Below are positions 35,451 to 47,702 of a stretch of DNA of 64,000 bases, in pieces. The translations under genes were made by a program, and so were the position numbers. Position 1 is the first letter of the stretch, and the number at the start of each line of letters is the position of its first letter. The notes under the pieces were generated by a model. That model was given only the letters and a program-made list of their open reading frames with translations, was not told the origin of the DNA and made no database searches. Location: the NCBI GenBank assembly GCA_964035795.1, contig OZ038323.1, forward strand, positions 8,489,964 to 8,553,963, given 5' to 3'. The DNA comes from Pterobdella sp. o SKG-2022. Its lineage: Eukaryota > Annelida > Clitellata > Hirudinida > Piscicolidae.

Positions 35451-37105
35451 TTGGTGATGTCTGATGGCACGTTGCATCGGTTAATTGTAAATACCCCTGT
35501 AGCTATGTTCTCGCACTAAACTTTATCAAAAGTTTGTTCATGTAGGGGCTTAAGCATTAATAATTTTACTTTTGTAAGTAGATCAGGATTTGTAAAAATT
35601 TTCGAGAAGTTATTTTGAGTATTGTAGTGCATTTATGCAGCGTCATTTTAACCAAATATCACCGTTTTTTAAATGTGTGTTAACTATAAAGTTAAATAGT
35701 AAATTTGCTATATGATTGAGCGCTTTCTGAAGATTAGGCGCTAAATGATGTCTCAGCAATTAGATACCTACACTTTTTCATCGCATAGATAAATTTTTTA
35801 GAATTTTTCCATTAAGACACTCCTTCCTCGATAACTTTCACTTCCACAACGCATACCATCCACTTGTGTCAACACAAAAGCGTTTCCCATGCTAGTGAAC
35901 TATCCCAGTAATATCCCCGTTACTATCTTTTCCACCGTCGTGATGACATCATGTTGGTTTATCTTATGTGCTTTAACTTTTATCAGTTTTTTGCTTAGTT
36001 AATGAGATCTAAAATCGATTTTACGAGAATCATTTGAGGAGTCAGATAGTTTTTACTAGTTATGTAGATGAAGAAAGGTTATTTTATATATTTTGTTATA
36101 TGTTTTTAAGCATTATTCTATTTTCCCATCATTTCTACACGTTTAATCGTTGCTAGATGGAATTCGATTTTCAAGCCATGGTTTCCAAAGGTATAACCAC
36201 AAAAATATAAAATAAAATTTTATAATATGCACTTTTCAACAAATTATTCTACCAATCACTAGCGCTTATTAGAAAATTACGTTAAAACGTGTTACAATCA
36301 CCACTTGTCTACTTCATTATTATCGACAATGTTTTACTTGAACGGTACCTTTGATTTTTTAGTTTTAACTTGAATAAATTCATAATTTTTTGGATCTTTT
36401 TGATGCAAATTCTCAAATAGTTAAAATAGGATTTTATAAATTTTGCAGATTAAATTAAGAAATTAATCTTGAAAATCAAAATTGAATGATAGATAAAAAA
36501 AATAAGATTCAATTGTGTAAAAAAATAATGAAACATAAAAAAAAAATTTTTTAATTTAATAAAAAGTATATAAAAATTGTTTTCTATTTTCGAAACAAAT
36601 AAAATCGATCAAAGATTTGTTGAAAATGAGCCTTATAATACTCGCCTAGTCGTTGGCATCAAGCTGGATAGACTAAGAAGTTAAGTCTTGCAGAGCTTTT
36701 TGAAGATCAAAAAAAAAGATTCAACCCTTGCTAAGCAGAATACCCAGAAATGTTACAAGCTTCAAAAGCATGTTTATTTAAGTATTTAAAACTCAAAGTT
36801 AGCTTAAGATGAATAGACAAGCGTTTTAATGGTTTGAATTGAAAATATCGTTTGGATAATGGAGAATAAAAATGGAAATGAACGAATTTGAATGCTATTA
36901 TAATCATATCTGACTGTATTCTTATATAACTAATAGATTAAATTTATGGCTTAAATTTAATTTCAAATTAATCTTTGTTTATATATTAAAAAATTTTGAA
37001 AACATGTTATTTTTTCCAAATTTTGTTTTAAAAAAAAGTTTATTTCCGTTTTAAAAGTAAATAAGTTCTGATTTCACTGACTGTACAAAAAAAAGTAAAT
37101 TTTAA
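35451..37105. other. Intergenic between ATP1B and CLASP
   Basis: ATP1B 3' UTR and CLASP promoter must lie here. I see no coding exon. A short frame at 36160-36192 (MEFDFQAMVSK followed by GT) is not supported. A possible reverse-strand SINE core lies at 35875-35900. Confidence 0.5.
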
Positions 37106-40034
37106 ATGGATACCAATTTCGAAAATTCATTTGAAAACGTTCCAATAGTCCGAGTAAGTAGCATTTCAAACATTTATTTATTAAAATTGAAAATTGCAGC
37201 AATTAACTACTTTAAAGATATAAATAGTATAGAATCTAATAGCTTTCTTTATACGATTTTTTAATCATTTTTCTATACTAATTTTGAAAATGAATTTTTT
37301 TCATGAAAATATTTCTAAAAAATTTCAATAGAAAGAGTTGCCAGAAAGAGACTTGTAACTTTTTAAAATTTCGCCTCAGAGTTCTTTAGCTTGGTTGAAG
37401 GACTCTCTTTTTTATCCATTAGTCTCTTCCAGTTTTTCAAAAGTTCTGTTGTTTTTTTGGGTTTTCATTCATTTGAAATGTTGGCTTTGTGTTTTTTATT
37501 CATGGCAGTATTATTATTATTGAAGTGTTTGTGTGTTTTTAAATGTTTATTTTGGCCATGGTTTTGAAGAAAAGGCTTGTTTTTTTTTTGTGTTCCCAGT
37601 TTTCAAAGGTTTCCATTAAGACTTTTTAGTATTGGCTTATTGTGTTAGTCATTTTTTTATGAATTTTTATTAGCCTTAAAACTGTTTCATTCATTTTTCA
37701 TATTTTTGTTTGTTTGTGATAATATTTTTTATGTTTTTTGGCAGTGAAGAGTGTTTTATTGTTTTTCTTGGAATTTTGTGTTTATCTCAAGTAATGATAT
37801 GATAGACTTTGTGGGTCAGTGGGTGATAACTTCTTTGATAGAATTTTTATAATTCTTTGAGAGGACTTTTTCTAATTTGCTTTGTAGTTTGAAATTATGA
37901 TTTCTTGTTATTCTCTTGCATCATAAATTTGTCAATCTCCAATCAATGAATTACTAAACATTTCATAATCGTATAATTTTCATAATTAGATACAAAAAAT
38001 TAAATATTTTTTAGATATATTCAGAAAAAGATGTGAAAGATCGGATAGGTATAATAAGAAATGCCATACTTAGCATTGATGAAAACTGGGAGGACAGAAA
38101 CAAAGGGGTTATTATAAAAGCATTATCATGATGTTTAAAACCATTCATTTGATTTTCAAAAGTTTTTTGGTAGTAATAAATGATAATGGCAATGGTTCAA
38201 ATTATTATGAACTATACCAGCTGAAAAATTAACTTTTAATGATAGGTTATAATTTTATTCATTTTATCAAATAAAATTGTAAACAATATATCGTAAACAT
38301 AATTGGTATGTTGAGAGATATTAATTAATGTTAACAATTAAATAATAATTAATTGACCCCAATACTACAAAACCACTCTTTGGGACAGCCTGCTAATTGA
38401 CTCAGCGAAATTTTATAAATAACTCATTAACACACTACCACTGACATTACCACCCATTCCACCATTAACACTACTACCATCACCATCACACCACCTTTAT
38501 TCTCCCATCACTTACCACCAACACCTCTACCACTCTTTACACTATCCTTCTTATTACCATCACTCCTCCAACCACCACCCCCTCACAACCATGCCACCAT
38601 TCCAACAGCTTCAGGAGTTGAGGTCATTACTTCTACAAGGGCATTTCCAAACCTTAGATGATCTATCTCAAACTTTAAGGTTTCAACATTATATATTGTA
38701 ACACATTATAGCTTTTAAGGTATAAACATTCTATAATGCAGCTTTACATTTAGAATCTTCATTACAATTTAATACTTTTTTTGTTATTAACTACAACTTT
38801 TTTATTAATTAAAACTTCATTAAGTATTGTAACCCATCATTATGTATTGGTTTTGTGGTAACTTTCCGAATTGACATCTTCATTATAATTTTTCTTGTTT
38901 TTGTACTTTATGAAGATGAATTCAACATTTGATTATTCATTATCAATTTCTGTCTTATTGAATTATTTCTATTATTCATATTTTAATTTTTATTCTTATT
39001 TTTTTATTATTGAGTTATTATTAGTAACGTTAGTATTATTTTTATTATTATTTCATTACCACCCCCTCAAACACACCCAGATTGTTAGAGCAGGGACTGA
39101 ATCAGACCCTGAAAGACTTGAGGTCTCAAGTGTGCAGGGAAGCTTGCCTCACTGTAGCGTTAGTTCTACTCCCCGTTATTAAATATATGATGCTTCTTCA
39201 TGTATCAACAAGCTTTGAGCAAACCTTTCATGCATTAGTTTCCCTCCTTGATGTTATACAAATGTCCATTATCAATTGAGTAATTTTTCCTTATGGTGGG
39301 ACCATATTACGACTGTTGCCAGAGGTTGTTATCGCTGTAACCGTTATGGGTTATAATAATCATAATGAAAATGGTAATGTAAATGAAAATAACAGCATAG
39401 AAGTAATAACCTTCTTTTAAAAAAGAACGACAATAATGAAGTGAATATATTCAATGACCCTTCGTTATTGTATTATAGTATGACTCATAACAACTATAAA
39501 TGCGAAACGTAATCAAACCACGCACAAACCTTCTACCCAATAAACAGATACATGGCCGTTAAACTGGGTGCACGTTTTGAAAGCCTTGCAGAACGTCTCC
39601 TACCCACCATCATCCAACTTATACAAAACTCCTTCCGTATCCTTACTCTTTCTTCTGTCAATTGTGCCAAGTATATTCTCAAGGTAGGTTAGGGTGTTGT
39701 GGCACTGATTACATTTTTACTACTGATGTTGTTATTACTATTACTAATAATAACATTACTTGTGGTATTAATACTGCTACTATTGATGCTACTACTAATA
39801 CCAATAGTAATAATCATCTTTCAACTGTTCTTGAAGCAATTGATGATATAGTGATACTGAAAGAAAATTTTAAGTCATTTTGATCAATTGGCAAACAAAT
39901 GTATTGAATCTAAGTTTGCATAATTTATCAATCAATCACTTTAATTATCTAGTGTCACTTGTATGAAATTAACTTCCTATAAACCTATTTATTAATTCAT
40001 TTATTTATCTCTATCTATCTATCTAACTAACTAA

Positions 40035-40094
<60 letters not shown>

Positions 40095-43000
40095 ATATCT
40101 TAACCTGTTCAAATCACCCCAATGTTATAAACATTTGAAACCACAGTATGTACAGAGTCATCGGCTAGTGACAATTGTTGCATCCTACAGCACCAACAAG
40201 TCTTCTATCATTCGAAAGTATTCTTTTACTCATTCATTTTTCATCAGCATTCCATCTATCTGCTTCTCTTCAAAAAGAATATTAATAGTATTAATAATAA
40301 TAATATCTATTATCATAGAATTTAACCAATTAATATTCATGATTAAGTCATCAAAACTTACAATAAACCCTACACAAAGACATTGTTGCGAGTTCATACA
40401 CACCATTTTGATGGAGTGGGACAAAGTTGTGTTGGAGAGGGTGATGGTGGTAGTGGGAGACTTTATTAAGAAGGGTGTATGCGATCCAGATGCCGAAGCC
40501 CGCATGTTTTCCAGGAAGTAAGTTCATGAATAAGTGACTTGTATAGCGTTCAACATTGTTGCTTAGTAAATCGTTTAGACTGTATTGTAATGGCTTTATA
40601 GTTGATGCTTCTATTCAGGGCGGTTTGACCTTCCATTGTTACCATCATTCATTTTCATTATGTCCCATGAAGGTCGTTTGCTGTGTATGCTGAGATGTTT
40701 CCAGAGCAAGGTTACGCCATCCTTGGATCATTGGAGCCCTCCAAGCAAAAACAACTGCTTTCTGAACTCGATCAGTCCAATCCTCTCAAAACATCAAACT
40801 TCTCTACACCGTCTAAAAGAAACGGTTTGGTGCTTATTTTCGTGTAGACGATTTCTTTGTAGTTGTATGCGGAGATTTTCGTTAATCTCCGACGTTGGTT
40901 TAACAGCTTGATTCTGTTTGCTGCTTGCTTATAACCCAATCAAATCATGCTTCATAAAATTATGATTTCAGTTGAACGCTTCAAAATCAATCCCAAAAGT
41001 TTAATCACCCCTTGATGTTTCATTTCTTGAACCCTCCCCTCCCCCTCCTTCACTTCCTTCTCACTCACCCATTCATCTAATACACTTTCACTTGATAATT
41101 CCTCCCCCATCATGCTTGACGCTTGTTCAGCTCCTACAAGATCTATGCCGCCGGACGTTGTGCCAAAAACCCCAAAAACACTTCCCCGCCCACAAGTTAA
41201 ACGTACCCCCACGTTGCCAAGGAACAAAGATGTTGATAGTAAGATGGTGCTACTAATCGACGCATGAAAATATAATTTATTCATTAACTTAAGTATTTTT
41301 TTTAATTATTAAAAAATATTTTAAATCAAAATTAATTTTATAAAATTTTATTTATTTTTTTTTATTCTTTATAAATTTAACTTCAAAACTTTAAACATTC
41401 CAACGTTAAACGCTGAATTTTTTTTTATCCATTATTTTTTATTTCTTTTTTATCAATCTCTATTTCAACGCTTAAAGCTTCTATAACTATTTCACCCTGA
41501 CCTCCACACAATCATTAGCTTGCATTTTATAGCTGACCCCATTATTACGACGTGACAACCCATTATAGGGATTTTAATAACAACAACAATAAAATAACTA
41601 AAATAATAATAAATAAATTTTTTTTTTTTTTTTATAATGTTAATGAAGTTGATACTTTTTTTTCATAATAATAATAATAATAATTAAAACAATTATAAAC
41701 TCATAATAAAAATGAAAATTATATTAAGAAATAATTTTAAGGACTGACAAAAATTAAAAACAACATTAATTTTGTAACTGATTTTGATTTCATTATCACC
41801 ATCATCATCATTTAAAGCTCACTATATCCATATCAAATATAAATGGACGTGTAAAATAACCTTACAGAACTGAAGACCCTACAAACGCCCAAATACAAGG
41901 CCGTTCAATCTCAACGTCTGTTTCATTATCACTTAATGCTACTCTTTCTTATTATTATTTATTATTGTTATTATTATTTTTATTCTTATTATACTGTTCG
42001 TTTTTTTATTGTGGATGATAACTTTGGAGGAACGCATCCATTTAAATCGTCATTAAAGCTTCGTTGTTGCTATTGTAACTATTAATTTATTATTTAAATA
42101 ATTTTATCGGAAAAATCAACATCAAAACCACCCTCAACGCCTCCATCACAGCGTCAAGCAGGTCAGCCTCCCCAGGTATGGCCATGCTCAACACGCCCAA
42201 CGTTGCAGTCGTCAGAAGCAACATCGTCAAGCGATCCAGGGCGACTCAATCGCAATGCAACTCTCGGGACACATCCCCCATCAGGAGACGCATGTTCGAT
42301 ACACCTGCCAGCGCATCGTCACGCAAAAGAAACATGAGAAGGATGGAGAGTGATGGAGTGGATTCGAGGTGGAGGGGAAGGGGCGATGAGGTTGATGGTA
42401 TGAGTGAAACGTCCAGTATCTGTTCTGATAACTCCTACAAGTCCAACTGTGTGGCCATCAATGAGGTGGGCTTGCATGTGTCTATTTTTAGCTTTCAGGT
42501 CGAAATCAAGATTTTTAATATATGAAGCGAAAAAAGATATTTTTTGATAAATTAAATCTTATCATGAAATGCACTTGTGTGCCAATGCTTTATATTAAAG
42601 TAAAAAAATAAGACATACATGAAAAAAAAATATATAAGGCATACAGAGAAATATACAAAAAACTGACACACACAGCGATTGAGAGAAGTACTGAGCACAC
42701 TGACGAGCAGCCAGTGGAATGATCGCATGGAGGGGGTGTACAACTTGCAAGAGATGATCAACATGGAAGGTGCCATCAGGTGCAGATTTGCGTCGTCATC
42801 ATTGTTTTCACCATCGTCATTATCTATTCTATTGTTTGTATTATTTCTATATGATAATCCATACTCACAAATGATTTTGATTGAAACCTTGTTCGAGCGA
42901 TCTAAACAAGGAGACATACGACACCCCCACATGGCAGTCCTCACGAGTTGAAAAGTGTTCTGAAGGCCATGACGAAGCTGCTGCACGACCCACATCCCAG

Positions 43001-46000
43001 GGTCTTCAACCTTTCTCTCGACTGTCTCAGAGACCTTTGTGTGGCGCACCACGACCACATTACCGATTGGCTACCCGTCATCTTCAAGCGCCTCTTGTCC
43101 AAGGCGGGCTCTGAGGTGCTGTCTTATCAACAAAGTAAAATCACGTCGGCTCTCGATGCTATCAGGTGCTTTGCAGGTTTTGTGGGTGTAGTTGGGGTAG
43201 GAAATGTTGTAAGGGAAGTTAATATGATGAAATAGAAAGGGCTCTTGTAATGCCTATTTTGTTTTACTTATGTTGTAATTTTTTTTGATTAAGGTTTGCT
43301 TTTAAATTCGATAATTTTTACGCGAGGCTCTAGTTATTAATTGTTGAAACATAGGACATCGTTTTCTGAGGAGGTCCAGTTCAACACCTTATGCAGCTTC
43401 ATCGTCACGCAGCCTCAAAACGTCAACCCAAAGGTTCGCTAATCAATAACGTCTGGCTACTCTTGCTTCATTTGCGTTACCAACAATCATGGCATTTATC
43501 TATTGATCGTTTCAATTAATTCTCTATGAATGGATACTATATGAAAAAAAATTGTTACTAAAAACTAAGTACAAATGAATAATTGAATAAATTAAATAAT
43601 ACATATTCTCGTACAGTTGAAGAGCACAATCCTCACGTACTTAAGCGGTGTATGTGAAGGGGTGCAGACAGTGGCAAACAGCACTGACACCAGACTGGCC
43701 TTGTCGAAGATCGTATGCTGGAGTAACGAGCCGAAGAATGTGCAAGTCAGGAAGGTTGACGAATTTTTTTTATTATTTGCTAGTATCTAATATGTGGTTT
43801 CTTATGCTTTCTATACATTTCTTATTGTGTTGTCGTTTCTCACGAATCTAAAATTCCGAACTCACATCAGATGGCGCAATCAGTGATCTGTACACTAAAC
43901 AACAACACTCAACCTTCCTTCAACAAGCTGGTAGCCACCCTGCCTCGCACTTTGCAGGACTCTGTGCGTAAAATGATTGCGCCAGATACCGCAGCCACCC
44001 CCGTCAGAAGCGCAAGTATTCCCCGAAAAACGCCTTTCGGTCTCAACAACAACGTTAATAACAACTATAACAATACCCCCAATAATTACTATAACAACAA
44101 AAATACTCCCAAAAAATACAATAACAACTACAACAACAACTACGTGAACAAAGCTAACAGAGGTGCAACTAACGACAACATATCTGAAGTGATTTTGAAG
44201 GCGGCAGAAGAGCTGCAGTTGTTGAGTGTTGCTGATGATGATGACCACAACAACAAGAACCTTTCCGAGTGGAGCAGTTATGATCTGAGCATCCTATTGG
44301 AGGAGATCAGATCTGCAGAAGAGTTAGTGGTGTTGCTTCATTGGAACTATTTAACAGTGTGTAGTACAAGCGTTATAATATTAGAGCTTGTGTATTAAGC
44401 CTATCACCAAATCTGCTCTGCTTTTTTGATAGTTATACTGGCATTTTTAAATGTTAGGTTATGTTCATTTCATAACATCATTTCATCATCGTCAGAAGAA
44501 ATACAATATTTTGTGAAATGCAAAGCTTGATACTAAAAGTTTCTTTTTAATGGATAAAACGCATTAATGGTTATAGTTTGGAGGAGTGGAGTCGGCAGAT
44601 GGACCTTCTATCGGATGTGGCCAAGGCGTGTGTGGTGGCGGAAACGTGGGAAGTGCACTTCAAAATGGTTCTGCTGCTGGTGGTTGAGGCTTTGCAGGTT
44701 GGTATGATGCTGGTTGGGATAGGGGTGTGATGGTGGTTGTGATCAAGATTGGTATAGGTTCTATTCCTATTTGGTTTTGTGTTTTTGATTATAAAATAAC
44801 CTCAATTGCTTCTTTAGCAATATAAAAATTTTTTATTTAAATATTCAAAAAATATTTTTTTAAATTGGTTTTATTGTTTGACTACTTCAAGGCCACATTT
44901 ATTTATACATATAATAATTATTAAGCATCATCATCATACAAACCTTCGCTCACACCACACACACCACAGTCGGAAGAAGCAATCAAAAAGGCATCAGCAT
45001 TGAAGGTACTCAGGTCTCTGTTGCATTCGCACTCCTTCCACTTCGTTTCGTATGTGGAGCTCACTGTGATGAATCTGCTGGAGTTTGAGAAAGAGAATGA
45101 TCGGGAGGTACGTGTCTGTGTTTGCTTCTGTCTGTGTGCTTCTGTCCAGCTTTCGTTGTGTATGTTTGTCAGTATTTTAATTTTTTGTTTTTCCAAGTCC
45201 TTTCTTTATATTTTTCTAAATGTTGTTTTTTCACTTAATTGTTGTAGATATCATTTTCACCACCCACCTCAGTTGCTCAAGTTATACGAGGGGTGCACCA
45301 GTGAGCTGAGCAGAGTCATCCCTCATGAACATCTTGTGCCCATCCTTCCTCCCGTTGCCCTCACCGCCTCCCACCCTCTCAATATGGCTGCCATCAAGGT
45401 GTGATAATTGGTTAATAAAATGTGTCGGTGTTGTTGATTGGTTTGGAAATTGGGTTAGTTTTGTTTATTGGTTTATTCAAATGGATTATTATTATGGAAT
45501 TTATTCAGTTCGTTATTATGGCGTTGTATTTATTTGACATACACTCAGTTTGTTCATATCAGTTTGTAATTATTTGACAGTTGTTGACAAAAGTGGTTAG
45601 CGTTACAAACACCGATGACGTCAAAGAGTTTCTTAAAGATATACTCCCTTGTCTCATTAAGGTTTCTCATCATTATCATTGCTGCCATCATTATTCATCG
45701 ACTGATTTATATTCGATCACCATCACCTAATGCTATTATTTTTATTTAGATTTGAATATAGATAATTAAGTTTTATAAATAAAAATATTGTTATTTCAAG
45801 TGAAATTAAGCGCTATAAACCAGGGTTTTGAGAACAGTGAGACGAGCATGCGCAAGAGTAGCATGGTGTGCCTCTTGGAGCTGCACAAGCACCTGGCTAA
45901 CGAACTCATGCTGCATCTCGACCAACTCAGTCCCAGCAAGGTGAAATCTTTTATGTATCACTATAATCTTTTTAGGCTAGTTGCTGCGGTAGCTCACTTG

Positions 46001-47702
46001 GCTGCCTCTTCGTAGCTTGACTCTGATGTACCGTGTTCGATTTTTTTATAAAACTTGTTATGTCTCTTTTAGGCGTTTTGAAACCAAAGTTTGCCTTCAT
46101 TTTTTTTCTTCTCAAAATTGGTTTCGTTCAAACTTTATTTTAATCTTGCGAATAACTCATAAAAATACTTTGGCAGATAAAGTTGTTGAGTTTATATATA
46201 AAACGAGACACGAACAACGAAGAGTCTAACCTCCCTTCATGAAAACAATCCCACGTCATGTTTGTGTATATATCAAAGTATCTTCTCTCTTGTTTATTTA
46301 GTTAAGTATGTAGAAGTAAACTAATAAATGAATTTTTGTTTCTTGTTACTAGTATCTTTGCTTCAGTTAGTTTGCTAAACTTTTTTTTATTCAGCCAAAA
46401 ATTTCAAATCTAAAGTGTTTCTTTTAATTTCAACTCACTTTTATATATTTGTGGAAACTCAAATTTGCGCAACCGAAAGCCTCAATACTATGGCAGATGG
46501 TCTTACTTCTATGACTTAGATTTTTCACAGTTCTGTACCCGCCATAAGCAGTTTCACATAGATTTTAATTTCGCACCAAGCTTAATGAGTTTTTAGTAGA
46601 ATTTTTGTATATGCGGGAAATTTTGATATAAATTAATCTTAATCAGTCATAATAATGCAACTTTTTGATATATTCTTCCACGATTTTTGGCGCTTTTATG
46701 AGCAATAATCTTCTCAATCAATTGATTCATTGCCAATCAAAACACATTTACCCACTGATAAAAACAAATGATATTTCCATTGAATAAGAATTATTTCTTT
46801 GATAGTGATATATTTAATGATTCATGAACATCTTTTGAACGTTCAAATATCCGTTTCTTTGACTTTTACATGTTTGAATGTAACATTCTTAATCTCAATC
46901 AGTCTCATTATCTATTATAAATATTTTCATTATCATTACTATTAGCGATATTACAATTATTGTGCATTTCGTCATCAAAATTCTGTATTTTATTTTAACA
47001 AAGAAAACAACTATAATAATAATAATTATTGTTATTATCATTATTCTTGTTACTCGTTTATCGTTTTTTGTCTCATAAAAAAGGTTTAACATTTAATTTT
47101 TATCTTCAATGTTTGTTTTTTCAATTATTATTTCCACTCACTTAATCATAATGAAGTTCTCAATCAATTTCATTTACCATTCCCAGACTTATCTGAAGTG
47201 TCTTCAAATATTTGTCTGAATTCACTTTTAAAATTTATTCTATGTTTAAAATGTATTTTCTATGTTCAGCAATCATAGTGTTAATACTTTTGAACTTCTC
47301 ATTTTGTACTCCCATCAATTTAATATTTTGATCATATAATTCACATATTTATACTCGTACTTTTATTTTATTCATAAGGTATACCTTCATTTCATTTATA
47401 GATAACTCTATTTTATTTTACTTCTCTATTATTAGTTCATTATTTTATTTACCAATATACACCTATAAATATAATCTAGAATATTTTAAAATTATTTTTA
47501 CATATGTAATTCATTATTTTGGGTATTTATTTTTCATTATCACACCTTTTTATTAATCATTAAATACATACATATATCATCTATATATGTAGTGTTTATT
47601 TCTTGTTGAATGTTTCCTAACGCTTTTGTATGTTTCCCGTTTTTCGTGTAGCCAATCGAACGTATTACAACTGCCTCCAACATCCACCCCTCATTGCCTT
47701 AG
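37106..47702 (+). CDS. CLASP: CLASP microtubule plus-end stabilising protein, without TOG1
   Basis: Binds microtubules and suppresses catastrophe at plus ends and kinetochores. Exons start-end: 37106-37153, 38015-38107, 38609-38679, 39081-39158, 39548-39683, 40147-40217, 40380-40517, 40673-40824, 41131-41238, 41868-41915, 42152-42465, 42676-42779, 42938-43165, 43355-43433, 43617-43754, 43871-44322, 44577-44697, 44970-45107, 45273-45398, 45581-45661, 45824-45940, 47652-47702 (last tentative); 963 residues. TOG2 (1-260): FENVPIVRIYSEKDVKD, LKDLRSQVCREACLTV. Ser/Arg linker: SSRSASPG, SRDTSPIRRR. TOG3 (420-640): LHDPHPRVFNLSLDCLRDL. C-terminal domain (750-946): LEEWSRQMDLLSDV, LNMAAIKLLTKVV. A TAA sits directly before the ATG with no AG between, so this exon cannot be internal to this frame and TOG1 is missing. 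Confidence 0.93.
40010..40092. repeat. (CTAT)n tetranucleotide repeat in CLASP intron 5
   Basis: About 20 units with a CTAA block near the start, ending 55 bases before CLASP exon 6. Confidence 0.95.
45983..46045 (+). repeat. tRNA-derived SINE-head-like sequence in CLASP intron 21
   Basis: GCTGCGG is followed by an A box TAGCTCACTTGG (45990-46001), then TGTTCGA (B-box-like) at 46034. The 5' acceptor arm and A box look like a real tRNA, but the 3' half has decayed to poly-T and lacks a pairing acceptor strand. Confidence 0.4.

Noticed and set aside
43895..44248. 117-codon minus-strand Val-rich frame
   Set aside because: Antisense to the Asn-rich CLASP exon 16.
46017..46229. 70-codon frame after CLASP exon 21 considered as the terminal exon
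   Set aside because: Overlaps the tRNA-like SINE head, is AT-rich and does not resemble the CLASP C-terminus.
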